From Kribbella caucasensis (lineage in GTDB: Bacteria; Actinomycetota; Actinomycetes; Propionibacteriales; Kribbellaceae): a stretch of 64,000 bases of DNA. Numbering within the stretch: position 1 is the stretch's first letter; the number at the start of each line of letters is the position of its first letter. The DNA is taken from positions 62,001 through 126,000 of the forward strand of contig NZ_SNWQ01000020.1 in NCBI RefSeq assembly GCF_004361855.1, written 5' to 3'. Below, piece after piece: positions 41,740 through 50,038 of this stretch. Made by a program: the position numbers and the translations under genes. Below the pieces are notes generated by a model. That model saw nothing but the letters and a program-made list of their open reading frames with translations. It was not told the DNA's origin and searched no databases.

Positions 41740-42467
41740 TGCGGATCATCGACGTCCACGGCCACTGGGGACCCTGGCCGTACCACCTGGAGGTCGGCGA
41801 CGTCAGCCTCAACGTGGAGCTGATGGACCGGTACGGCATCGACCTGCAGCTCGTCTCCGCCGCCGAGGCGGTCGTGTACGACGCGGTGGCGGGCAACGCC
41901 GCTCTGGCGGAGGTGCTCACCAGCCAGCCAAGGCTCTACGGCTATGCGGTGATCAACCCCAACCGCCTGGAGCGCAGTGCCGACGACCTCCGCGACTGCC
42001 TGAGCACCGGCCGGTTCCTGGGCGCCAAGATCCACACGAGCTATCCGGAGGTCTCGATCAGCTCGCCGTTGATGGCCGAAGCGTTCGACCTGCTCGACGA
42101 AGTAGGCGTGCCGCTGCTCCTGCACACCTGGGGGACTGATGTCGCCAAGCTGCCAGGGATGCTGCAGGACCGCCCCCGGCTCCGCGTGATCGTGGGACAT
42201 GCGGGCGGGGACGCCTGGCGCGAGGCCGCCCGTGCCGCGGTGGAATGCGACCGGCTCTACCTCGAACACTGCCGCACTGTCACGGACGCCGGGCGGATCC
42301 CCTTCGCCCGGGCGGCCGGAGTACCAATCGGGCAATTCTTGTTCGGGACGGACTCGACCTTGATCGACCCGTGCGTCTCGCTGGGTGTCATCCGTGACGC
42401 GGGCTTCACGCCGGAGGAGCTGGAGCAGGTGCTGTCGAAGAACGCCGAGGAACTCTTCGGACTCTAG
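41739..42467 (+). CDS. Amidohydrolase-2 family hydrolase 1 (metal ligands intact)
   Basis: 242 residues, ATG sharing one base with the previous TGA. MRIIDVHGHWGPW gives HxH (H7, H9). LLLHTWGTDV gives the strand-5 His, VIVGHAGGDAW the strand-6 His, and FLFGTDSTLIDP the strand-8 Asp. These are the ligands of PF04909-type enzymes such as lactonases, hydrolases and decarboxylases. It probably opens a ring or removes a carboxyl group in the pathway. The stop overlaps the convergent DHDPS-like gene; both end on the same CTAG. Confidence 0.85.
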   Translation: MRIIDVHGHWGPWPYHLEVGDVSLNVELMDRYGIDLQLVSAAEAVVYDAVAGNAALAEVLTSQPRLYGYAVINPNRLERSADDLRDCLSTGRFLGAKIHTSYPEVSISSPLMAEAFDLLDEVGVPLLLHTWGTDVAKLPGMLQDRPRLRVIVGHAGGDAWREAARAAVECDRLYLEHCRTVTDAGRIPFARAAGVPIGQFLFGTDSTLIDPCVSLGVIRDAGFTPEELEQVLSKNAEELFGL

Positions 42468-43408
42468 AGCGCTTCCAGGCAACGAATGACGGTGTCGCGC
42501 TCAGAGGCGGGCAGAGTAGGGCCGTAGGGATCGTGGGCGGCTTCCTCGGGCAGCAGGCCCTCCCAGACCGCGGCCCACAGCATCCGCTGCACGTACCCCT
42601 CGATGGGGTCGTAGAAGGTCGCGGCGGCGAAACGATCCAGCCGCTCAGAGGCAGCCAGGAAGCCGCCATGGTCGCCACCGGTCCAGGCCCGCAGTACTGC
42701 GGCCGACAGCTCGACCTGGGCGGCCGCTATCCCCACCAGCGCCGTGTCCGCGCCCCACATCATCGACGGCCCGAACATCCGGTCCTCGCCCGTGATGGAC
42801 AGCTTTCCCGTCCCTCTAGCCGCCCAGATCGCGTCCTGGCAGCCGATCGCCTGATGCAGCGTGGCCGTCTTGATCCCGAGCATCGCGGGCAGTTCGAGGA
42901 GGTCCCGGATCAGCTGAGGCGAGTACGGATAGCCGCCGGCCTCGCCGTGCAGGTAGAACCCGACCAGTGGGAGCCCACTCTCGGCCGCCACCCGCTCGTG
43001 CAGTCGCACCGCGGCAGCGTGGCCGTCAGGCAGCGAACCCAACGCAGCAAGGGGACAGACCATCACCGCATCAGCTCCGTGGCTAGCAGCAGCGACGGCC
43101 ATTGCCACCGTCGCGTCTGCCGCCTCCTGCAGGCTGCCTGCCGACACAGCGCGCGGTACGCCGACCCCAGCCACGATCGGCGTACTGGTGGCCTGCCGCC
43201 AGGTCGTGAGCACCGTTGAGCGGTCCGACTCGCTCAGGTAGAGCCCCCGGCCGGTGTGCGCCCAGACAGCGACGCCACCGATCGGGCCGGCCGCGATCGC
43301 CTCGGCGTACGAGGTCAGGGCGCCGTACGCCACCACGCCGTCGCTGGACATCGGCGTGACGACAGCGGGCAGCAAGGTGCCGCGGAGTCGGTCGACCAGT
43401 GCGTGCAT
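42464..43408 (-). CDS. Dihydrodipicolinate-synthase/N-acetylneuraminate-lyase family enzyme
   Basis: 314 residues from the ATG at 43408. The class I aldolase Lys is in PAMLGIKTATLHQ and the partner Tyr in GLPLVGFYLHGEAGG. The usual GTTGE turn reads AHTGRGL here, so the carboxylate pocket is altered. Family members split or join pyruvate and an aldehyde, or dehydrate keto-deoxy sugar acids. It is downstream of the enolase-superfamily gene by 16 bases, so the two act together. Confidence 0.85.
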   Translation of the reverse strand: MHALVDRLRGTLLPAVVTPMSSDGVVAYGALTSYAEAIAAGPIGGVAVWAHTGRGLYLSESDRSTVLTTWRQATSTPIVAGVGVPRAVSAGSLQEAADATVAMAVAAASHGADAVMVCPLAALGSLPDGHAAAVRLHERVAAESGLPLVGFYLHGEAGGYPYSPQLIRDLLELPAMLGIKTATLHQAIGCQDAIWAARGTGKLSITGEDRMFGPSMMWGADTALVGIAAAQVELSAAVLRAWTGGDHGGFLAASERLDRFAAATFYDPIEGYVQRMLWAAVWEGLLPEEAAHDPYGPTLPASERDTVIRCLEAL

Positions 43409-43424
43409 GCGCAGGACCTCCCTG

Positions 43425-44564
43425 TCAGACGTCGTGGCCAAGGCCTGGCCGGGTCGGTACGTCGACCCAGCCGTTGGCCTCGCCGAAGGCGCTAGGGGCC
43501 AGTGGTTCCTCGTTGACCAGCATCGGCCCGACCAGGTCGGCCGGGACCGTGGCACCCGGCACCGCGGCGGCCAGGTGAACAGCAGCGAGCGTAGCCACAC
43601 CCAGTTCAGGCATGGAGCCGATCTTCACCGCCAGTCCGGCTGCTTCGGCCACGTTCGCGATCTGCAACGCCCGATGGAGTCCACCGACCTTGAGGATCTT
43701 GATGTTCAGTACATCGGCCGCGCCTCGCCGCACGATCTCCAGCGCGTCCTGCAGCGAGTGCATGCTCTCGTCGACCATCAGACGCAGGTCGAGCCGCTCC
43801 CGAAGCCTGACCAGCCCGGCGAGATCCCAGCGAGGCAAGGGCTGCTCCAGCAGGGACAACCCGGCCTCGGTCATCTTGGTGAGCATCGGTAGCGCAGTGG
43901 TCGCGTCGTATCCCTCATTGGCGTCCAGGCAGAGCTCGGCATCAGCCGGTAGCACCGCGCGGACCGCCCGGACCAACTCCAGGTCCTGCGCCGGATCCTT
44001 GCCTCCCTTGACCTTGAGATGCCGGAACCCACGATCGGCGTACTCCGCCGCTTCCGCCGCCATCTCGTCGAGCGTGCCGAGTCCGACCACCCAGGCGGTC
44101 TGGACCCGCTGCCGGATGCTGCCACCGAGCAGGGCGTGGACGGGCCAGCCACTGAGGTGCCCGGCCAGGTCGTAGAGCGCGATGTCGAGGCCGGCCTTGG
44201 CCACGTGCTGCCCACGCAGTACGGCGTCCATCACCAGGTGGGCACCGGCCCTGTCGAGCGGGTCGCGGCCGAGCAGCGCGGGCGCGAGGTGGTCCTCGAT
44301 GGCGGCGGTGACCCCCGCCAGCGTCTCGCCGGTGTAGGCGGTCATCGGCGAGGTCTCGCCGACTCCGACGGTGCCGTCAGCGGTTTCGATCTCGACGACC
44401 AGACTGATCAGGTCGGTGCTGATCCCGCTGCTGATCTTGAACGGCTGCCTGTACCGCGCACTCACCACCCGGGTCCGGATCGCGGTGATGGGAGCGCTGT
44501 CGGCAGAGGCTGAGGGGCCAGGTGCAGTGCCGGTGTCACGGCCGATGTCACGGGCGATGCTCAA
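43425..44564 (-). CDS. Enolase-superfamily enzyme, muconate-lactonizing/dipeptide-epimerase subgroup
   Basis: 379 residues from a TTG at 44564, chosen because AGGAG lies seven bases upstream and the operator is further out. The barrel ligands are FRHLKVKGGKD (KxK), ELCLDANEG (Asp), LLEQPLP (Glu), LMVDESMHS (Asp) and DVLNIKILKVGG (catalytic Lys). The last Lys and the absence of a His-Asp dyad place it in the MLE subgroup (epimerases, cycloisomerases, succinylbenzoate synthase-like), not among sugar-acid dehydratases. A racemisation, epimerisation or lactonisation is therefore expected. Confidence 0.88.
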   Translation of the reverse strand: MSIARDIGRDTGTAPGPSASADSAPITAIRTRVVSARYRQPFKISSGISTDLISLVVEIETADGTVGVGETSPMTAYTGETLAGVTAAIEDHLAPALLGRDPLDRAGAHLVMDAVLRGQHVAKAGLDIALYDLAGHLSGWPVHALLGGSIRQRVQTAWVVGLGTLDEMAAEAAEYADRGFRHLKVKGGKDPAQDLELVRAVRAVLPADAELCLDANEGYDATTALPMLTKMTEAGLSLLEQPLPRWDLAGLVRLRERLDLRLMVDESMHSLQDALEIVRRGAADVLNIKILKVGGLHRALQIANVAEAAGLAVKIGSMPELGVATLAAVHLAAAVPGATVPADLVGPMLVNEEPLAPSAFGEANGWVDVPTRPGLGHDV

Positions 44565-44603
44565 GATCTGGCTCCTGGGGGTCGCAAATCGGGAACAAAC
44601 CAT

Positions 44604-44621
44604 TTACGGTCAAGACCGTAA
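44604..44621. promoter_or_regulatory. Operator copy 2: consensus palindrome between divergent genes
   Basis: TTACGGTCAAGACCGTAA is a perfect 8-2-8 inverted repeat and the best copy of the motif. It sits between the enolase-superfamily gene (minus) and the flavin monooxygenase gene (plus) and can control both. Confidence 0.8.
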
Positions 44622-44662
44622 GTAGCGCGGTCGGTCGATGTCAATGGAAGGCGGCACCCCTG

Positions 44663-45631
44663 ATGCGGCTGGGTCTGTATCTGAATCAGTACGGCGACAC
44701 CTCCGATCGGCCATCCGTCGAGTACGCGGTCGAGCAGGCGCGGCTGGCCGAGCAGGCCGGCTTCGAGTGGATCGTGCTCGGCGAGCGGCACCTGCACCGG
44801 CCGGGGTACCACGAGATCCTCACCTCGCTGACCTGGCTGGCGGCGCACACCGACCGGATCGGGATCGCCACGGCCGGCATCGTCGCCCCGCTCTACCACC
44901 CGGTCGTACTGGCCGAGACGCTCGCGCACCTCGACGTGCTGTCCGGCGGGCGGCTGACCGCCGGCTTCGTGCTCGGCTACCGGCCGGAGGAGTTCGCGCT
45001 GTACGGCGTGACGCAGGCCGAGCGGGTCGCGCGTTTCGAGGAGTGCCTCACGATCCTCACCCGGCTGTGGACCGAGGACGAGGTGACCCACGAGGGCAGG
45101 TTCACGTCGGTCCACGAGGCATTCCTGTCGCCCCGGCCGGTGCAGAACCCGCGTCCGCGGCTGTGGAACGGCGGCCGGGTGTCCGCGATGCTCGAGCGGA
45201 CCGCCCGGATGTGCGACGGCTGGACCACCTCGTTCAACGAGCTGGACGCGGACCTGCCCGCCAAGATCTCGGAGTACCGCTCCTATCCGCGAGGTGCGGG
45301 CACCCTCGGCGCCGAGGTGATCCTTTGCCGGGAAGGGTTCTGCGCCCCGACCTCCCAACAGGCGCGCCAGTCGCTGGAGGAACCGCTGCGCGATCTGTAC
45401 GACGCGTACACCGGCTGGAAGCGCACCTCGGCGGACGTGTCCCGCTACACCCAGGGCTGGGACGACATCGCCGCGCGCAGCCTGATCGGCTCGCCCGACC
45501 AGTGCGCCGAACGACTGCAGCACTACGGAGAACTCGGTGCCGACGGCATCATCCTGCGGATCCAGCCGCCGGGGATGCCGCAGTCCGAGGCCCTCGAGTC
45601 CATCGAGGCGTTCGGCAAGATCATCAACTAG
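44663..45631 (+). CDS. LLM-class flavin-dependent monooxygenase/oxidoreductase
   Basis: 322 residues from ATG 44663, preceded by GGAAGGCGG. MRLGLYLNQYGDTS is the first barrel strand. EWIVLGERHLHRPGYHEILTSLTWLAAHTDRIGIATAGIVAPLYHPVVLAETLAHLDVLSGGRLTAGFVLGYRPEEF is the luciferase-like domain with its FMN-binding region. The C-terminus has the LIGSPDQCAERLQHYGELGADGIILRI segment common to the family. It uses reduced FMN or F420; which one is not clear. In this pathway it may oxidise the substrate or open a ring. It converges with aminotransferase 2 and their ends overlap by 8 bases. Confidence 0.9.
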   Translation: MRLGLYLNQYGDTSDRPSVEYAVEQARLAEQAGFEWIVLGERHLHRPGYHEILTSLTWLAAHTDRIGIATAGIVAPLYHPVVLAETLAHLDVLSGGRLTAGFVLGYRPEEFALYGVTQAERVARFEECLTILTRLWTEDEVTHEGRFTSVHEAFLSPRPVQNPRPRLWNGGRVSAMLERTARMCDGWTTSFNELDADLPAKISEYRSYPRGAGTLGAEVILCREGFCAPTSQQARQSLEEPLRDLYDAYTGWKRTSADVSRYTQGWDDIAARSLIGSPDQCAERLQHYGELGADGIILRIQPPGMPQSEALESIEAFGKIIN

Positions 45632-46796
45632 CGAAGGCTTGCCGGACCTTCTCCGCCGCGGTGATGATGTCCGCCAGCGCCTGCTCATCGGCCATCAGCA
45701 GGTGCTGGCGGATCCAGACCACCGACTCCTCGGCGGACTCCGCCACCGGGCAAACCTGCTGTACGCCGTACGGGCGAAGCGCGGCCTCGCGGGACAACGA
45801 GCGATACCCGGCATCCAGCGGCACTCCCTCGGCAGTCATCGCGGCCACGAAGTCGGCCTTGCCGCGGCCGCCGAAAGCTCGAGCGTCGTAGCGCAGCATC
45901 GCCAGATGCCGGCTGTTCCTGGTGGTTCCAGCCGGCTCGGGCAGCAACGCCAGACCATCGAAGCCCTTCAACTCTCTTTCCAGGAAGGTGATCGCCCGTT
46001 CCCGGGTCGCGAGCTGTCCACCTAGCAGAGCAAGCTGCGGAAGCAGTACGGCGGCCTGGAACTCCGTCATCCGCAGATTCCACCCGACCTCGGGGTGCTC
46101 GTACCAACCTCCGTCCAGGCTCCGTCCGACGTTGTGCAGCGACCACAAGCGTTGGTAGAGGCTCAGGTCGTCGGTGACGATCAGCCCACCTTCACCGGCG
46201 GTCATCGCCTTGCTGGACTGGAAACTGAAGCAGGCCGCATCACCCAGGGTGCCGGCCGGCCGCCCCCGGAAGGCCGCGCCATGGGCCTGCGCGGCGTCCT
46301 CCACGATCGCGAGGTCGTGCACCCGGGCAAGCTCGCCCAGCTTGTCGGCGTCCGCCGGAGCTCCGGCGAGGTGGACCGGCATGATCGCCTTGGTCCGCGG
46401 CCCGATCAGGCGCTCCGCCGAGGCCGGATCGAGGTGCAGCGTGTCCGGCGTGACGTCCGCGATCACCGGCCGCGCGCCCGCGAGGATGACCGCTGTCGCG
46501 CTGGCCACGAACGTGTAGGCGGGCACGATCACCTCGTCGTCCGTGCCGACCCCGAGCGCCCGTAGCGCCAGGAAGAGCGCGACCGTTCCGTTCACCACAA
46601 CCACCCCGTACTGCGCACCGACCGAGTGCGCGAAGGCTCCGGCGAACTCGGTGACCTTCGTACCGGAGGTGGCTCCCCACGCACCGCTGTCAAGCACCTC
46701 CAGCAGGAGTTCGCGTTGTTCCGCGGTGGCCGCGGGTGGCCAGCTCGGCCAGCCCGCGCGGCGTACCGGCGTACCGCCGTCCAGAGCCAGCGTCAT
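45624..46796 (-). CDS. DegT/DnrJ/EryC1/StrS-family PLP aminotransferase 2
   Basis: 390 residues. VVVNGTVALFLALRALGVGTDDEVIVPAYTFVASATAVILAGARPVIAD is the PLP-phosphate region. LAIVEDAAQAHGA gives the ring-nitrogen Asp. FSFQSSKAMTAGEGG holds the Schiff-base Lys (K196). It resembles the L-glutamine:scyllo-inosose aminotransferase and AHBA-synthase branch by motif. It is a paralogue of aminotransferase 1 in the same locus and is the last gene of the importer operon, overlapping the amidohydrolase gene by 4 bases. Confidence 0.9.
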   Translation of the reverse strand: MTLALDGGTPVRRAGWPSWPPAATAEQRELLLEVLDSGAWGATSGTKVTEFAGAFAHSVGAQYGVVVVNGTVALFLALRALGVGTDDEVIVPAYTFVASATAVILAGARPVIADVTPDTLHLDPASAERLIGPRTKAIMPVHLAGAPADADKLGELARVHDLAIVEDAAQAHGAAFRGRPAGTLGDAACFSFQSSKAMTAGEGGLIVTDDLSLYQRLWSLHNVGRSLDGGWYEHPEVGWNLRMTEFQAAVLLPQLALLGGQLATRERAITFLERELKGFDGLALLPEPAGTTRNSRHLAMLRYDARAFGGRGKADFVAAMTAEGVPLDAGYRSLSREAALRPYGVQQVCPVAESAEESVVWIRQHLLMADEQALADIITAAEKVRQAFAS

Positions 46797-47548
46797 CGGA
46801 TTCCCTCCAGGAGCCGGGTCATCGTGCCGAAGAGCAGCAGGTCGCGATCGGCCGGCGCCAGCGGGCCGAGCATCACCCGGCCGAGGCCGACGCGGAGATC
46901 CAGGAAGAGCGCGTCGGAGCCGAACACCAGTTGAGTCGCGCCCACGGTGGCAACCAGCCAGGCCAGGTCCCCATCCGTCATCCGCGACCCGCAGATCTCC
47001 AGCGTCACATTCGGGTACTGCGTTGCCACCTCGGCCGCCGCGGCGAATCCCGGCGGCGTGAGCCCGGCGTGTCCCATCAGCAGCTGGACCGATGGATGCC
47101 GCGCAGCGACGACCGCGAAGTGCGCCGGATCCGACCAGGGCGACTCGTGCTGACTGTGCGAAAGCACCAGGCGACCGCGCTCCGCGGCCAACTCGAAGGC
47201 GGGCTCGTAACCCGGTCCGGCCAACGAATGCTCATGCGTCTCCGGGTGTAGCTTCAACCCGATCACGCCGGGCACACTCAGCAGGTCCGCCGCTCGTTCA
47301 GGTGCCTGCGGATCGTGCGGATCGTAAACGGCGTAGCCGAGAAGCCTGTCCGGGTATCGAGCCAGCTCCGCCAACAGCTTGGCGTTTCCTGCCCGCGCGT
47401 CCGGCCCGACCCCGAGCAGATGTGACACGCACATCGTCGCGACGCCGCAGCGATCCATCACCGCGAGCAGCCCCTGCGTCGAGCTGTCCGGAATCGCGAA
47501 GTTGAACCACGAGCCGAGGTGCCCGTGGGCGTCGATCACCCGGCTCAT
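46793..47548 (-). CDS. Amidohydrolase-2 family hydrolase 2 (metal ligands intact)
   Basis: 251 residues from the ATG at 47548. MSRVIDAHGHLGSW gives HxH (H8, H10). RLVLSHSQHESPW gives the barrel His, LLMGHAGLTPPG the next His and LVFGSDALFLDL the Asp. The order and sequence parallel the gene at 41739. It overlaps the pseudo-enzyme gene upstream and the aminotransferase gene downstream by 4 bases each, so the three are tightly coupled. Confidence 0.85.
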   Translation of the reverse strand: MSRVIDAHGHLGSWFNFAIPDSSTQGLLAVMDRCGVATMCVSHLLGVGPDARAGNAKLLAELARYPDRLLGYAVYDPHDPQAPERAADLLSVPGVIGLKLHPETHEHSLAGPGYEPAFELAAERGRLVLSHSQHESPWSDPAHFAVVAARHPSVQLLMGHAGLTPPGFAAAAEVATQYPNVTLEICGSRMTDGDLAWLVATVGATQLVFGSDALFLDLRVGLGRVMLGPLAPADRDLLLFGTMTRLLEGIR

Positions 47549-48231
47549 CGCAGCAGCTCCAAGACATTGCCCCCAGCAATCAACTCCACGTCGGCGGCCG
47601 GCAGGTCCAGATGGTCGAGCTGGAACCGCGGTCCCGTGTCGTCCGACGCCGGCGCGCCCGTCCCGAACAGCACCCGATGAGGGCCGTATCGCCGGGCGAT
47701 CCACTCGACGCTCTGATGCCCGCTGAGCGTCGCCGTGTCCACCCGGATGCCGGAATGCTCGTCCATCAGGTCGGCGAGTTGCCGCAGGCTCCGGTAGCCC
47801 GTGTTGATCAGCACGATCCCCAGCCCGGGCAGCTCGCCGGCGAGCCGGTCGATCTCGCCGAAGCTCGCGGATTCCCAGCCCAGCAAGACCGTGATGCCCC
47901 GATCCGCCAAGTCCTGAGCCATTTGAAGACCATGTGATCCGGTCAGAGCGAACCGATGCTCGGCCGGACACAACCGAACCACCCGTACGCCGTCCGCCGG
48001 CGCCGATGTCCCCAGCGGTCCAGGGACAACCACGGGAACAGGGAACAGCCGCGGGTGGTCCGGGAGCTCGTGTGGTGCGGTCGGGTCGTAGTGCAGCGCG
48101 TACGAGTGCACGACGCAGGCCGCGTCGATGGCGAGCCGGTCGAGCTCGGCCAGTAGCCGGGGCGCGTCCGCACTCGGCACGTCACCGGTCGGTATGGGCC
48201 CGAAGATCCGATTCGCGTCGACGACCTTCAT
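47545..48231 (-). CDS. Amidohydrolase-fold protein lacking metal ligands (pseudo-enzyme 2)
   Basis: 228 residues from the ATG at 48231. MKVVDANRIFGPIP aligns with the HxH start of its neighbour but reads N-R-I instead of H-G-H. ITVLLGWES replaces the barrel His, GIVLINTGYRS replaces GHAG, and VLFGTGAPASDD has Gly where the Asp should be. It ends VELIAGGNVLELL, like the first pseudo-enzyme. The same loss in two paralogues, each next to an active copy, suggests a conserved non-catalytic role. Confidence 0.75.
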   Translation of the reverse strand: MKVVDANRIFGPIPTGDVPSADAPRLLAELDRLAIDAACVVHSYALHYDPTAPHELPDHPRLFPVPVVVPGPLGTSAPADGVRVVRLCPAEHRFALTGSHGLQMAQDLADRGITVLLGWESASFGEIDRLAGELPGLGIVLINTGYRSLRQLADLMDEHSGIRVDTATLSGHQSVEWIARRYGPHRVLFGTGAPASDDTGPRFQLDHLDLPAADVELIAGGNVLELLR

Positions 48232-49100
48232 GCCTTGAGACCCGTCATCGCGATGCTGTCGGTGAGGTAGCGCTGCAGCAGCCCGAAGACGAGCAGGCTC
48301 GGCAGCACGGTGATGGTCGCGCCGGCCATCACCTGGTTGATCGGCACGGCCTCGGTCTGCAGGGTGGCCAGGCCGACCGTCAGCGTCAGCATGTCGCCGG
48401 ACTGCCCGATCACCAGTGGCCAGAGGAAGTCGTTCCAGTGCCAGAGGAAGACGAAGATGCCGAGCGTGGCCAGCGCCGGCCGGACCAGCGGCAGCACGAT
48501 CGTGGTGAAGATCCGCCACTCCGGGGCGCCGTCGATCTCCGCCGCCTCGAACAGTTCGTCCGGCAGTTGCCCGATGAACTGGCGCATCAGGAACACCGCC
48601 TGGGAGTTCGCCAGCGTGGGCACGATCAGTCCCCAGTAGCCGTCCACCCAGTCCAGCTTCGAGACCAGGATGTACGACGGGATCAGGGTCGCCTGGAACG
48701 GCACCATCAGCGTCGCCAGGAACGCCCAGAACATCAGCTCCCGGCCCGGGAACCGCTTCTTCGCGAAGGCGTAGCCGGCCATCGCCGCGAACAGCAGGAT
48801 GAAGAACACCGAGACCAGCGAGTAGATCAGCGAGTTCACCGTCCAGCGCGGGATGTCCGAGCTGGACAGCACACTGGCGAAGTTGTCCCAGGTCATCCGG
48901 GCCGGGTTGAGGGCGTCGGGGAAGGTGCGGCCGCTCGCCGGGGCGAAGGCGACCAGCACCATCGCGGCGAACGGCGCGACGGTCACGATCGCGGTCAGCG
49001 CCAGCAGGGTCGGCAGGGTCAACCGGGCGACGGGCTGCTCCTTGCGGCGGGGCGCCTCGGTGGGCTTGGCGAGCTTGGGTCGCTCCAGGAGGTTCGTCAT
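48228..49100 (-). CDS. Sugar ABC importer permease (MalG-like)
   Basis: 290 residues with six hydrophobic helices. The cytoplasmic EAA loop is ELFEAAEIDGAPEWRIFTTIVLPLVRPALATLGIFVFLWHWND, which contacts the ATPase. It is the second permease of a CUT1-type importer. Its ATG touches the stop of the upstream permease gene by one base. No ATPase gene is present; a shared MsiK-like ATPase elsewhere in the genome is likely, as in other actinobacterial sugar importers. Confidence 0.93.
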   Translation of the reverse strand: MTNLLERPKLAKPTEAPRRKEQPVARLTLPTLLALTAIVTVAPFAAMVLVAFAPASGRTFPDALNPARMTWDNFASVLSSSDIPRWTVNSLIYSLVSVFFILLFAAMAGYAFAKKRFPGRELMFWAFLATLMVPFQATLIPSYILVSKLDWVDGYWGLIVPTLANSQAVFLMRQFIGQLPDELFEAAEIDGAPEWRIFTTIVLPLVRPALATLGIFVFLWHWNDFLWPLVIGQSGDMLTLTVGLATLQTEAVPINQVMAGATITVLPSLLVFGLLQRYLTDSIAMTGLKA

Positions 49101-50038
49101 CAGTCGTCTCTCCCCACGAGGCGGCGCTGGACCAGGGAGACGACCAGCACGATGGCGAACAGCACCAGGCCGATCGCGCTCGCGTAGCCGAAGTCGAAGT
49201 ACTTGAAGCCGGAGTCGTACAGCATGTAGACGAGCGAGTAGCTGGACCGGACCGGGCCGCCGCCGGTCATCACGTACATCGCGTCGAAGACCTGGAACGC
49301 CTGGATGGTTTCGATCACCAGGACGAAGAACAGCACCGGTCGCAGCTGCGGCAGGGTCACGTACCGGAACCGCTGCCAGCTGTCGGCGCCGTCGATCATC
49401 GCGGCCTCCAGGTAGGAGCGGGGGATCGACTGCAGACCGGCCAGCAGGATCAGCATCGAGTAGCCGAATCCCTTCCAGGCCGAGGTCACCGCGATCGACG
49501 GCAGGACGAGCTCAGCCCGGCCGAGGAAGTCGACCGGGCCCAGGGACAGCACGCCGAGGATGCCGTTGAGCAGACCGCTCTCGGCGTCGTAGATCCACTT
49601 CCAGATCACCGCGGCCAACACGATGCTGGTCACGTAGGGCAGGAAGAACACGCCCCGGAAGAAGCCGCGCCGCCACACCACCTGGTGCAGCAGCAATGCC
49701 GTGCCGAGTGAGAGCAGCACCGTCAGCGGCACGAAGATCACCGTGTACGTCAGCGTGACGGCGAGACTCTCGTGGAACATCTTGTCGCTCAGCAGCCGCG
49801 TGTAGTTCTCCACCGCGATGAACGACCACTGACCGCTGAGCCGGTAGTCGGTCAACGAGAGCAGCACCGCACCGGCCACCGGCACGAACCGGAACACGAT
49901 GAACAACACCAGCATCGGTGCCACGAACAACAACCCGGCTCGTGACCGCCCAGAAAGCCGGCCCGCCCGGCGGCCCGACAGCCGGCCCGCCGGGCGGACC
50001 CCTCCGGTGCCGCCCGGTGGGTCGAGTGTGGTGGTCAA
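49100..50038 (-). CDS. Sugar ABC importer permease (MalF-like)
   Basis: 312 residues. The first 35 residues are polar (Arg/Gly/Pro). Six helices follow. The EAA loop reads SYLEAAMIDGADSWQRFRYVTLPQLRPVLFFVLVIETIQAFQVFD. It pairs with the MalG-like subunit and receives substrate from the binding protein encoded upstream (4-base overlap). Confidence 0.93.
   Translation of the reverse strand: MTTTLDPPGGTGGVRPAGRLSGRRAGRLSGRSRAGLLFVAPMLVLFIVFRFVPVAGAVLLSLTDYRLSGQWSFIAVENYTRLLSDKMFHESLAVTLTYTVIFVPLTVLLSLGTALLLHQVVWRRGFFRGVFFLPYVTSIVLAAVIWKWIYDAESGLLNGILGVLSLGPVDFLGRAELVLPSIAVTSAWKGFGYSMLILLAGLQSIPRSYLEAAMIDGADSWQRFRYVTLPQLRPVLFFVLVIETIQAFQVFDAMYVMTGGGPVRSSYSLVYMLYDSGFKYFDFGYASAIGLVLFAIVLVVSLVQRRLVGRDD

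Noticed and set aside
43425-44564. Sugar-acid dehydratase (mandelate-racemase subgroup) for the enolase-superfamily protein
   Set aside because: The late catalytic Lys and lack of a His-Asp dyad place it in the MLE/epimerase subgroup.
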